Shown here piece by piece: positions 1 to 10,647 of a stretch of DNA of 64,000 bases. The position numbers and the translations under genes are program-made. The stretch is from Diphasiastrum complanatum (lineage: Eukaryota > Streptophyta > Lycopodiopsida > Lycopodiales > Lycopodiaceae): assembly GCA_029204225.1 (NCBI GenBank), contig CM055107.1:2099218-2163217 (forward strand), in the 5' to 3' direction. Below the pieces are notes generated by a model. That model was not told the origin of the DNA and did not search any database. It saw nothing but the letters and a program-made list of their open reading frames with translations. Numbering within the stretch: position 1 is the first letter of the stretch; every line of letters begins with the position of its first letter.

Positions 1-945
1 ACTATTCTACTTGGAAAGTGAGAATAGAGTCTCTCCTTGAGATGAATGAGTTGCTGGATATTGTTGTAGGTGTGGAGGAAAGACCTTTGGCACCTCAAAA
101 ACAATTGAGGTACGATAGGAGGGCAAAGAAAGCTCTTCATGTGATCAAGATGAATGTTACAAATGAACTTCTCAAGGAAGTTGGTAAGTGTACTTCATCA
201 AGTGAGGCTTGGGAAGCTTTGAAAAAGCTTTATGAATCTAAGTCTACATCAAGGGTACTAACCCTTAGGAGGCAAATCTTTGATGAAAGTGCTCATGCTT
301 TTGTTTTGAGGGTTAAAGCATTCAATGATGAGTTAGATGTATTGATGAAAGCATTAGGGAGGTAGAATTTGTTCAAGCCATTCTTAATGGCTTGTTGGAT
401 GATCATGCTAATCTTGTTCAAAGTTTTGCTATTCAAAAGACTTTGCCAAGTATGGTGGATTTGCAAGAGATCTTGGTGAATGAGGAGTTTAGGCTTCTAT
501 CAAGAGGAGGATCTACTTCCATTTCTCAAGAAGGAGAGGAGCAGGCTATTTTCTCAAAGGGCAAGTTCAAAGGCAAGGGCAAAGGCAAAGGCAAGTGGTC
601 TAAAGGGCAAAATCAAGGTGAGGCTTTTCCTTTTGTTGGAAAGGGGAAAAATAGATCTAAACTAAAATGTTTCTATTGTGGAATCAAAGGACATTTTGCT
701 AGTGAGTGCTTCAAGAAAAAGAGAGATCAAGACGAGAAGCAAGGCAATTTCACTTTTGATGAGCATGGTATTGGTGATCAAAACTCAAATGATGATGCTT
801 TTTTTATGTCTTCTTGTTTGCTAACCACTTCTTGTTTGCTAACCAGTGATGGAGATATTGATCCATGGTGGATTGATAGTGGAGCAAATTTTCATATGAC
901 ATGTCACAAAGAGTACTATACTTTTTTGATGCCTTATGAAGGAGA
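1..945 (+). pseudogene. Copia gag-protease fragment, cut by the window start
   Basis: Ty1-copia gag polyprotein remnant. The frame is open from base 3 (YSTWKVRIES), so the true start lies outside the window. It carries a UBN2-type gag domain, then a one-base frameshift near 334-340 after which the gag continues in the 392 frame, then a basic GKGKGKGK stretch. Next come a CCHC zinc knuckle (CFYCGIKGHFASEC, about 669-710) and the start of the aspartic protease with an intact DSG (WWIDSGANFHMT, about 868-903). Compared with the copia copy at 22694, a few residues are missing in gag near base 283. An 18-base direct duplication lies at about 812-847. Homology stops near 945, where sequence of the same superfamily continues on the opposite strand. 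This is a dead copy. Confidence 0.85.
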
Positions 946-949
946 GCAT

Positions 950-1790
950 TATGACTGTGTCACCATCCAAAGAACCATCTTCATCACCACCAAAAATGTT
1001 AGATTGATCAACATCAACAACATCAAGCTTATCCACATTCTCCTCTTCAAAGACAACATCCTTAGAAATGTGAACTTTCTTTGACTTAGGAATGTAAACC
1101 CTATAAGCTTTCCTTACTTCACTATAGCCAACAAAGATTCCCTGCAAGAATCCAAAAGATGAGTTGACATAGCAAGTACTACCAAAGATCTTCAAATGCT
1201 CCATCCTTGGATTCTTACCAAAAAGAACCTCAAATGAACTCTTACCATCCAAGTCTTCATTTGAGTATCTATTGCAAACAAAGTTAGCACACATCAAAGC
1301 TTCACCTTAAAATGACTTAGAAAGATTTGCATTCACCCTCATGGATTTAGCTCTTTCATAAAGATTGATCTTCCTCTCTTTCACACTATGTAGAACCTTT
1401 GAGTTTGAAAACTCCCTCTCGATCCCATGTGCCACACAAACTTCTTTGAACTTTGTTGATAGGTCTTCATTTGCCAACTTTAAGCACTTGATTTTCATGT
1501 TGAATTGACTCTCCACAACATTCTTGAACTTGAGAAAAACATTAAGTATGAAATCCTCACTCTTTAGAAGATAAGTCCAACAATATCTATAAAGTCATCA
1601 ATGAAAGTCACAAACATCTTTGCTCCTCCATTACTCAAAGAACTCGTACAATGCACATCCAAATGTACTAAATGAAAAGACAACTTAGATCTTGAGCTAG
1701 ATCTAGAATAAGACAACCTTTGTGACTTTGACATTGAACAAAGCTCACCAACTTGCTTATTTGCCTTCAAACCACCATGGTTAGAACCAT
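950..1790 (-). pseudogene. Copia integrase fragment, inverted relative to the left neighbour
   Basis: On the minus strand, from 1790 down, the sequence encodes the copia integrase core. It shows LVHLDVH with the first catalytic Asp, FVTFIDDF, then an NLYERAK region, and the integrase C-terminal part KIFGSTCYV, GIFVGYSEVRKAYRVY and DVVFEEE, ending in an acidic tail near 955. It is broken into three frames (about 1790-1564, 1516-1307, 1297-955), so at least two frameshifts or deletions are present, and the RSDNGGEY block is not visible. It probably belongs to the same or a sister copia family as the gag at 1-945. The two abut head-to-head near 945-955. Confidence 0.8.
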
Positions 1791-1860
1791 AGATGCACCA
1801 AATCGCAATTCGCTGGGTCCGCGATTCACGAATTGCAATTCTGAACCCAGAATCGCACAA

Positions 1861-2807
1861 AAAAAAAAATTGGAAAAATAGCTTCTGGCTGAAATTTTTT
1901 TAGAGGATCAATGGTCAAACCAGCATTTTGCCTCTCAGAAGTGCAGTAGATGAGGCACAAACAAATCTTATTTTCAATAAATGAGGCACCAGATGGTTGT
2001 CATTTGCTCTAGTTTTCAGTAAATGTTAATCCTATAGTTTGGGCTATCAAGTGTATGGATGATGATCACTTTTGCTAGCAATGAGCATTGAGTTTTCAGA
2101 GTGACAATTATGGATTGCATATAGGATGCATGAGTACATTTTCATTCTGGCATAGGGGGAAGCATATTCTAATCCTTGCTTGAATTTTAGAAGAATATGT
2201 GCATGGCAACAATACATGATTCAAGAAATGATTTTTTTCTTGATGAGATTTCTAATAACATACACACGATAAAAGGAAGAAGTTTTTTTTTTGTGGTTGA
2301 AGTCAGGCTAAGCAAGTTTGAAAAGAGTTTTGAACAATTGCGCATAATTTTTCTTTTCCTTTTCAACATGTGATTGGATATTTAGTCCACGTTCTTGGTT
2401 CCAAAAGAGTATTGCTTAATTCGCACTATATTGTTGGAGTAGCAACAATTCATAGCTTGTACTTTTTAAAACTCTTGCACAGTTGGGGCATTTTTGTGCC
2501 TTAAGGATGTCTTAGGGGAGATGGTGGAAAGGAATTTTGTTTATGCTTCTTGAATTGGATCCATTATGGATAGATCAGTCGACTTATCATAGTTGGGCTT
2601 AATCGATGATCCATTACCACTGACATTGGTGTTTAAACAACACCACATTGTCTAGGCATCATGTTTGCACGTTAGGCAAGCAACAATTTAAGAACTATAT
2701 AACCATACACAGAGGACATCGATTGCATTGGTTAAATAAGTAATCTAGTTTGATTTCCAAAGTCGACAAAAGGAATCAAATGTAGTGATTCTATTTGACA
2801 CGTGTTG
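1861..2807. other. AT-rich intergenic stretch without a recognised gene
   Basis: It holds short poly-A/T runs (1858-1869, 2286-2292) and only short ORFs without recognisable motifs. No LTR, TIR or exon could be supported. Confidence 0.5.
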
Positions 2808-3270
2808 TCACATGCCCTCATTGTTGGGAAATTCAATTAACATTGGCCAAGCTAATGTCGTGCGACCTTTGAACTTGGCAAATCCATCATTGGTTGCCAT
2901 CCTCTGCAAATGATCTCTCGTACGACACATAGTCTCTTGAGAACCAAGAAAAGATAGGCAAAGCGAGTGGGTGCTGGCTTTTTCAGGTCCAGTCGTGAGA
3001 ACGTACAGAGCAATGCCAACACGCGCTTCTTTTTGGTAATGAAGTTGACCATGCACATGGCCTGAAAAGTGAGCTACAAGACAAACATTAAACATCTCTT
3101 CCATCTGTCTGCAGTTTGTGGCGTTGTCTGTGACAACTTGAACCACGTGCTCTACCCCAATCTCCTACACTACATCACTGACTGCCTCATAGACGAACTC
3201 GGTCGTGATGGCTCCACTAGCTCGAGTAGCGTCCACACCCCATAGGAAGATGCATACAATAGCTCAGGCA
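2808..3270 (-). pseudogene. hAT-type DUF659 transposase relic
   Basis: The minus strand encodes a DUF659 segment of a plant hAT-like transposase. It has VDATRASG, containing an Asp expected of the RNase H-like fold, then VEHVVQVVTDNATN, the family hallmark with a second Asp. It continues after a frameshift near 3030 with RVLALL, TRFAYLFLVLKRL and REIICRGW, which match the TRFAT-FL-L region. An in-frame TAG lies at 3165-3167, between the two Asp motifs. No zinc finger upstream and no C-terminal hAT dimerisation domain were found, so this is a truncated internal piece. The family call rests on motif recognition. Confidence 0.75.
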
Positions 3271-4027
3271 AAAAACAATGGACATGCCATTATTGTCATG
3301 TGAGCTACACAAGCGGACCAATACATATTTGAACGGACCTTCTTTGTTTGCGTAACTTCAAGATTGGACCATGCCCATAGGCACCACCAAGGCTCTCAAC
3401 CACAATTGCAAGAACAAGAGCTCTTTGAAAGAGGAGATCATTCCTCTACCTATAGGTGAGCATCATACAGTTGTGACTTAATTCTTTTGCTTCGAAAATT
3501 TGAATTCTAAATGATGAATTTGAATTGTCAATTGTAGTGATTAAATGTCATCCAATTTCGTTTGTTGCAATAGGATCATCTGCCATGCATCCACCTTAGC
3601 TCATGATAAGACATAGGGGAGCCCCGCTACTTCTAGAGGCAGCATGGCTGCTATTAAGGGTAGAGAGCATTATGTGCAATCATTTCGGGGTGACAACAAG
3701 ACTAAGGCCGTGTGGCTATCAGAAGATTGTTCTACCTTAGTGACCTCCCCTTCCATCTATCAAAAACTTAGTGACCTCCCCTTCCATCTATCAAAAACTC
3801 GTACTTGGAGGGACAATGCAGGGACAATGCAGAAAAGATAACTAAGCAATATAAAGTAAATCATCACAAGGCAGTAATTGGAGAAAGACTCTCATGTCTC
3901 TTATTGTCAATTCTCTAAAAAGGATGTGATGGTGGTGCCCTGATCTCTTGACCCAAAATTGTTGCGTGCTAAACTCGCATATTTCTCTCCAGTGTGTGGT
4001 CATCTCTTGTATCATCAATACAACACA
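3271..4027. other. Intergenic stretch with no recognised gene
   Basis: Apart from the small tandem repeat at 3736-3797, no coding motif or terminal repeat was seen. The hAT relic may extend a little further left of its first Asp motif (above 3270), but without recognisable conservation. Confidence 0.4.
3736..3797. repeat. Perfect 31-bp tandem duplication
   Basis: Two identical 31-base units starting CTTAGTGACCTCCCC lie at 3736-3766 and 3767-3797. A 10-base duplication (GGGACAATGCA) follows at about 3810-3831. They look like replication slippage in non-coding DNA. Confidence 0.9.
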
Positions 4028-4250
4028 TCACAAATCCTCAAATGATATCAAAGAATGAAGAGTCACATGTGAATCTTGATATAAACACAGATTTCTCCCT
4101 CTAATCTCATAGTATGTTGGGCATTTGAAAATAAAATGCTCCTTGTCCTCAATCTCCTCAAATGTACACAACTTGCACATGCTGTCTTCTTGAGGTATAC
4201 TCTGAAAGCGATTGGTCTCAATGTATGACCTATAGAACACCCCTTACTGG
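4028..4250 (-). pseudogene. LINE reverse transcriptase C-terminal zinc domain remnant
   Basis: The minus strand encodes a zf-RVT type C-terminal tail of a non-LTR retrotransposon polymerase. An N-terminal NRFQSIPQ is followed by CKLC, an acidic EEIEDKEHF and FKCPTYYEIRGR, giving the C-x2-C...H-x4-C pattern of these elements. Only the last 70 residues or so remain. The catalytic RT is absent here, though a LINE RT fragment of similar style lies at 33795-34090. There is no poly-A tail at the 3' side. Confidence 0.7.
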
Positions 4251-5572
4251 CCATACCATGTCCTCCTCAAGACATGAACAATATAAGAAGTGATGGATGT
4301 ATTGATGGGTGCTTTCTGGAAGCAGGGATATAGATATGCCCAGGCAACAAGTTGGATACTATAGATGCTATGCATGCCAAGCAATGCCAAAGCACAACGA
4401 AAATAAACACCGGTATACCTTCAGGTTTGATATGGACGCTTGTCTAGAACTTAATTTGATGCAAATTTTGAATGGATGCAGTGACATGACAAGTTTCACA
4501 ACTAATTCATCCACTAGTTTCACCTTCAATTGTTAGAGGTTCTTCTTGTACACATCATGGTGTTCCTATTCCACCTTCCATATGTTGATCCTAAGCCGAA
4601 TGCACTTCCTGAGCCTTTAATGGCATAATCGGTGCATTACTTCAAGGACAAAGTGTAGCTTTCTATTCATGTCAGCTCATCCAAAGGGAATGGGCTAGCC
4701 GCTACAGAACTGATTGGCCAAATTAGAGATCTAACTGATGTCCAGAAGATCCAACTGATCTCATTACATACAGATAGGCCAGCTGCTAGCAGCTAACCGG
4801 CGGCAGGTACGGTCACCAGATGAGACCAAGAAGCATTTTCATCATTGGCCCTCTCTTTCAGACCCTATTGACAATGGATAGACCCCTGGACTTTATCAAG
4901 GGATTCTGTGCATTCCTATATGCAGAACCATTGCAGCAAAGTAAGGTGCATAATTAATTTCATCAGAGATTTTCCAGCTCCATGGATTACCTAGGTCCAT
5001 TCTTTTTTACATAGATATCAAGTTTAAATCAACGATCTGGATAGAGTCAAAGCAGATACTACCTTGTAGGTATCAATGGCTAATACCAATGACGTAGAGG
5101 CAGATGGTCAGTCAGAGGTCCTTAACCACAATCTAGAATACATTACTGGTAGTTTGCATCTCCATCTAGCCGAAATCGCCACATTTCAGATTAGCATTTT
5201 AAAACTGTAGAAGCTATTTGAGCTGCGGCAAAGCTAGCAAAGCTGTTTCCCCTTTTCTATTAACCCAAGAATACTCTCCAGCTATACCAAGTTGTGCAAC
5301 AGCTCCTTATGGCATGCCTACTAAACTAGCATCATCTTTGTTATACAAGGGCTCGCGATCTCATTATTTCAGCACAACCTCACGTACAGAGGGGAAGACC
5401 AGTATCGGACTGTATGTAGTATACAAAAAATATTCTACTTTTCGTGAAAACTACCTGAGATTTTCCTTTCGTATTTTACAGGACTTTACAAAGCACAAAA
5501 TAACCTTTGCCATTCCTATTTCTTAGCTCCAAACACGCAGCCTACATTGATTATGTAATTTACATAACATAC
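4251..5572. other. Stretch left of the NifU-like gene; no exon recognised
   Basis: The last exon of the minus-strand gene at 5573-6354 should lie here or further left. I searched this stretch on the minus strand by eye for a short acidic C-terminal exon and did not find one. ORFs at 4309-4536 and 5218-5526 show no motif. No transposon signature is clear. Confidence 0.4.
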
Positions 5573-6354
5573 CGGAATTCTTTTTTTGAGATAATTTGCG
5601 AGTCTTGCCACTATAACAGAGCGCTCATGCCAAAACCGACCTTTCAGCCGAAGCTTTACAAAAGGACCGTCCAGATCCGCTAGCTCTGCCACTCCTAAAC
5701 AGCAAATAGCAAGCAAAAAAGCAAGCCAATCTCTTCAATCCACTGAAAAGCTTCGATCCTCACATAAATCATTGATTGCCTAAAACAAATGAAGGGAGCA
5801 GGAGAACCTGTGATACCCACGGATGCATCAAACAGCTGCAAAAGCTGCAATCCATTACAGTATATAGTTAGAAATAGAATACCAAGTTCCACTGAAGGCT
5901 GCAAAGACTTTTGTGCTTGTTAGAGAAGTCTTTCGAAATAAAGATACTGCTGAGAAAAATAACAGACCTCTGATCGAGCATCCAACAAAACTTGCTCCAC
6001 ATTGTCTTCTGAAAGATCTAAAGGCTTCAATTCTGCACTAATCAGGAGGCCTCTTTTGTTGTGCCCATGAGGATCAGTGCGCCATGGCATCTTCTGTTGC
6101 TTCTGCTTCTTGGCATGAAGATGCGTTCTGAGAAGTAGACCAGATCGGGAATAAGTGATGCTTCTGGATTTAGAAGCAAAGAATAATGGGAAATAGGAAA
6201 GAATGGGAGGGGCAGGTAATAGAGAAAGGAATGCCGTGGACATATTGCTTGCCTTTTGATTGTTGAAGATAAGAGGAATTGAAACTCTCCACGACAAACA
6301 ACCCATTTTCAGCATATTTGGGGCCCTTCTCTGTCTTAGGTGAATAAACACCAT
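5573..6354 (-). CDS. NifU-C-like, probably plastid-targeted protein (3 exons seen, 3' end missing)
   Basis: Exons on the minus strand are 6354-5968, 5844-5808 and 5694-5573. Every junction is GT-AG and the phases agree (0, 1, 0). The joined product has a basic, Ser-rich N-terminus typical of a transit peptide, then PLDLSEDNVEQVLLDARSE, LLQLFDASVGITG and a GPFVKLRLKGRFWHERS block, ending ARLANYLKKRIP before another donor (GTATGTTATG). The ENVEQVL start recalls the NifU C-terminal domain, but no CxxC is present, so iron-sulfur scaffolding is not supported. The start is uncertain: ATGs at 6354, 6306 and 6243 are all in frame, and 6243 (MSTAFLSLL) gives the most transit-like N-terminus. I recognise a conserved plant protein but cannot name it. 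The last exon was not found. Confidence 0.6.
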
Positions 6355-6421
6355 GGTGCATTAACTGATTAAAATAATAATAATACATTGATGATAAATA
6401 TATCAAGGGGAAGCTTGACAA

Positions 6422-7505
6422 AATATAAGCTCAAACAAGAGCAAAGCTTTCACAACTAAGATTTGTTCACATCCCGACATTAAAACAAAAGTGCAAAAAG
6501 TATGATGATGTTAACAGGACTCTGCCAACTGACTGCAACAAATCAAAAAAGTGAAGAGGTGGTGAGTCGGCTAACGAAGGGAGATGAGATGAAGTAGACT
6601 CAGTCACTGTCGCCTGTTGTAGGATTGACAAGGCCTGAGCACATTGCAAGGCAATGAAAATACGTTGTTTGAAAAAAGCCATGAGAATAGAACCTGGAAT
6701 ATGTTGGTACTCTGCCACTCGATGAGAACACATGCGAAGAAATTCCTCAAAGTATGGATGTGGACGGATAGATGCAGTCGAATGTAAATGAGAAACACTG
6801 ATGTAAATCAAAAAAGTGTAAATGTAAAAGTGTGAGGCAGGGTGTAAAAGGGGTAATGCGGAATGAATCGATGCAAGAAACTGCAAACAAAGATAGAAGT
6901 GTTTTTTCTTAGTTTTTTTTAAAAAAGTAAAACTTTAAGGTGGCTGAAGCGTCTGTAGATGGTAGGTATGGAGCGTCGGATATAGGATAGCATGATTGAT
7001 GGTGGTCAATTTGCACAAAAGAGCGCCTGAATCGGATCACATATAACAAAGATCTCCAAAAATGTATCAATCGAACATGAACTCTTTCGAAAATTTTGTG
7101 AAGTGAAAATGACTTGGGCGGCCGACATATTTATACCCAAAAAAAAAAATTAGGTTAGGCGTCGAATGCAAATCCGTTAGATCTAAAATGTCAGTTGCAC
7201 TCATCGGATTTGATCGTCGGATGCAGAATCATCAGTTGTGGATTCTTTAAAGTGCTGTGGAACATCATATAATGGATCATCAAGTATCTCTGTTGGGATC
7301 TTAGAATGTCTAATCATTTGCTTTTAGATGATGAAGCTTGACTGAAATTTTTTTGGTTTTTTACCAAAGGTTTGATTGGTTGTTTTAGCTTTTCGCACAT
7401 TTAGAATTGCTTATCAGTCAACATTACATCAACCTTTGTTTTTTTAGCATGCGAGATGTTTGCATATTTGTAGTAGTAGGCATGCATGGATTTTTGTGTT
7501 TTTTC
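6422..7505. other. Upstream region of the NifU-like gene and AT-rich spacer
   Basis: It probably holds the promoter of the minus-strand gene on its left. Poly-A runs occur at 6910-6930 and 7138-7150. Minus ORFs at 6467-6886 show no known motif. Nothing else could be supported. Confidence 0.4.
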
Positions 7506-8682
7506 TCAAACTAAGGCTTCGTCAATGGTGCTTAGGACTTCATCATTGTGTACCTCCCATTGATAGACTTTTAACTTCGGTTTGTATACACGAGAGTTTA
7601 TTAGTTGTGAATGTTGTACACGAGCCAATGGTGAAGGAAGTTTAATCTCTTTTGGTATACGCCGTCTTCCTAATGGCTCTGGATCCAGCAAGTAGATAAG
7701 TTGGTCGTCAGATAACTCATCTTCTCCCAAAATAAGAACGCCATCCTCACTGGTGAATACTTCAGTAGCAGAAGTGTTTTCGGGTATCCACTCAATTAGG
7801 AGTGCAATTATCATATATAAGGGTAGGATTAGAGTGTTGATATACGTGAAGTTTATGGTTATATCGACGGGGTCCTCTTTCTGAACTTCTTGTTCACAAA
7901 GAGTGGCGTCGACACAATCAATGGTCGCTGAAGCATGACACCCCAATTAATTATATCAATGCTCTGCACGTAATGACCCTTTATGGTTGAATCGACACTT
8001 TTTGGGTCATCATAGGTAGTTGAAGACCAATCGTCTTCAATGTCTTCAATTTGTGCAGGCTTTATCTTTCCCATGGCATCGACAGAGATTCTTCTATCTC
8101 TGTTGCCGAAAACTATCTTGTTCTTCTTCCAGTCATGAATCACTCCGGCCCTTTCTAACCAAGGCGTTCAAAGAAGGAATTTATAGGTGTGTGATTCATC
8201 AAGAAAGTCTAGCTTGCGTCTAATCCGTTTGGGTAGACCTGCTAAAAAACACATAATCAAAGCATCTTCACTAATTAGATCGGGATTACACTCAGATCTG
8301 AGGTGTTTGACCCGTTCAATATAATCCCTACTGCCTCTCTCTTTCCCATTTTAACTTTACTTAAAAGGAGAAAGAGATCTTCCATAAATTTTCTGGTAAT
8401 GAGAGCGGCTTTAACCACTTCCCAATCTTGTCGTTCTGCTTCATCTTGGTTATAAAACCAATTTTGAGCAGCTCCAATTAAGGCCATAAAGAATAGCTGA
8501 AGTTTATCTTGTGGAAAAACTTTGTCAGAAACCCTACATGATTCAGAAAAGATCCGGATAAATCTAATGGGATCAGATAACCCATTGTATTTTGGTATAT
8601 TCAAATGAGGAGACCTTCTAACAATAACTGGCGATGGGTTCAGTGGTCCTCCTCGTTCAGCCATAATCCCAAATTCTGTCAA
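7506..8682 (-). pseudogene. Gypsy family G1: gag fused by deletion to protease end
   Basis: Minus-strand Ty3-gypsy remnant. Gag from about 8682 has the helical Retrotrans_gag pattern (NGLSDPIRFIRIF, LFFMALIGAAQNWF, then after a frameshift near 8330 RDYIERVKHLRS and GLPKRIRRKL). Near 8205-8215 it jumps directly into the end of the retropepsin domain (HTYKFLL, stop, TPWLERAGVIHDWKKNKIVFGNRD). Zinc knuckles and the protease active site are therefore deleted. The plus-strand copy at 52230-54378 keeps both parts and shows the normal order. Downstream (8143-7506) a long acidic linker (ENTSATEVFTSEDG, LLDPEPLGRRRIP) precedes where RT would start; RT is absent. The 5' LTR lies at 8760-9420. Confidence 0.8.
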
Positions 8683-8737
8683 TTAATGCAAGCTAACCAT
8701 CAACCAAATAGGTTGCAATATGAAAAATTGGGGTAGC

Positions 8738-8757
8738 TCCCCGACAACAGCACCAAA
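8738..8757 (-). promoter_or_regulatory. Degenerate primer-binding site of gypsy G1
   Basis: Read on the minus strand, just inside the LTR end, is TTGGTGCTGTTGTCGGGG. It matches the common plant gypsy primer site TTGGCGCCGTTGCCGGGG except for three C-to-T changes. Its place between LTR and gag fits a primer site for minus-strand DNA synthesis. Confidence 0.65.
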
Positions 8758-8759
8758 AT

Positions 8760-9420
8760 TTTAGTGGGATTTATTTCCTAGCCTATTTTCAATCCAAGAT
8801 CCAAGCAATCTAGCATCAAGGAGATGAAGTTAGTCATCACGCGGAGGTTTGATCCCGTGAGAGCGATAGCATATCTCAGATTTCAGCATGATTGGAAGAT
8901 CCACATCTAACTCTAACATCTATTAATCCTAAGCATTAACACTACACAATTAACACTACATCCATTCCACAATGAGATAAAAACTTGCTTCTCTCTCTCT
9001 TTATCTTTATCTTTCACAAAAACAATAAGTAATGGCAATTCCAATTAACATTCAAATCCAACAATTGATAAATCCAAATAAAGCATGAGAAATGGAGGAA
9101 AAGGGATAGAGAGCAAGGACATTCACAAGTCCATTCCATAAGAGAACCAATCTGCTTGTATTGAAATGAAGATGTGAACATGAAGAGCAACTCGAGTTTG
9201 CCCCTATTATAGTGGAGAGGAGGGTCTTGGCCTCAAAATCCTATTGGCCCATTTCTACCTCCCTAACTATTCAAACTTAAAAAAGAGTGAGAACCCATTC
9301 AAAATTGGAGGGAACCAATTTGAATTTGAATTTAAACCAATTTTGGTGGGAGTCCCAACTTTATTCACTGATTTGACATTTAGGCCCTGCGACATTTAAA
9401 GTCCCACACTAAATTTTTCT
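8760..9420 (-). repeat. 5' LTR of gypsy G1, partial
   Basis: On the minus strand this matches the plus-strand LTR at 33038-33789 along most of its length. Shared blocks include ACTTT-AATGTCGCAGGGCC, ACTCGAGTTGCTC, CAGATTGGTTCTCTT, GCTATCGCTCTCA and the terminal CCCACTA. Divergence is considerable by eye, and the first 150 bases or so of the LTR (above 9420) are not recognisable. A TATA-like CACTATAATAGG lies inside. Confidence 0.75.
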
Positions 9421-10647
9421 TTTTCTATTCAAACCTTATGTTTCTAATTTGTATAAGAAAGAGTTTAAAGTTTGCATAAGACTGGTTTTGAAATTCTTTA
9501 AAACTTAAAGGTTTTGGTTGATGTAGTAGCAACCTTTTTAAACTTTGAGTTTAAAAAATTTGGATTTGCTTGGTTTAGCCCCCTATTAAGCCTTTGTTTT
9601 ATCTGAAAAAAAAAACACACACACACACTCTCTAGAGAACTTGTAGATTCGTACAGTCTCGGACCTGCACAGGGGTATGACAGTCGTCTTCCAGATCGCG
9701 AGAGGGGGGATTTGGATCTCTCTCTCACAAATAAGAACTACCTTTTAAAGTGCTACAGTTTGGAATAGCAACAGAACATATGCAGTCTGTGTCTTAGGAC
9801 TGCGGGCCCTGCGTTTTTGAGTGGGGGAGAGAGAGTTTATTTACTTCTTTGGTACCTAATGATTGTGCAGGCAACGCCTCCTCTATCTGGTTTATGGAGG
9901 AGGGCTCCTTTGCTATTTGTTTGCGCAAAGAGCGCGCACATGCATCGCCTTTTCTGAGGTCATGTTTGGAAGGGCCCCGGGGGTTTAGTAACCTCTTCTT
10001 GTATTTATGAGTGTGATGTGACAAGGGGAGGGGAGATAGCGCTTCCCCACGGCCCCACTCTCAAAACTACTTGCCAACAAAACTTTGAAATGAACGTTTG
10101 GTTAACCCAAAGTTCAACTAAATTTTGAATTGTAAGTTGAATTATAAGCTCCAAGATGTTAATCTTATGGAAGCTTATGAATAAAATCTAACTAAACCAA
10201 ATCTTGGAGGCCTGTCTTTTCTTGGTCGTATCTTCTTCCTCCCTCTCTGTACCTGCAGATCTCCAAAGAAGAGGAGAGAGCTGTGGTACATAGGAGTTGG
10301 AGGTGGGAGAAGGAGCCATAGCTAAATTTGATTATTTTTTGAGATCCATGGGCCATGTGGCACCATATAATGGCCCCACATGATATGAAAGGCCTAGAAG
10401 GAACAAGTGGGCCTTTCTTGGGCTCCACTTGTCCTTTTTACATGAGGTTGGAGAGGAGCTTTGGGGAGGGGGTAAAGGAGATACGTTCACCTTCCTCTAC
10501 CCCATTCTCAAAGTTGCTTGTAGAGTTTATGAGTTCTCAAGCTTGTTTGTTTCTTGAGGCCTTTTTTTCTAGTTGTTAATTTTCGACGATTTTTATACCG
10601 TAGTTCTCCGTTTTTCCTCAAGCTTGTTCCTACGTACTACTTTCTCC
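9421..10647. other. Spacer between two gypsy relics of opposite direction
   Basis: It contains an A-run followed by (CA)n at 9608-9630 and GC-richer patches near 9800-10060. It could hold the degraded 5' LTR of the plus-strand gypsy at 10648, but no TG/CA ends or primer site could be supported. Confidence 0.4.

Noticed and set aside
1797-1856. Cluster of inverted words (CTGGGT/ACCCAG, GCGATTC/GAATCGC)
   Set aside because: The pairs interleave rather than nest, so no simple stem forms. It is not a convincing terminal repeat or riboswitch.
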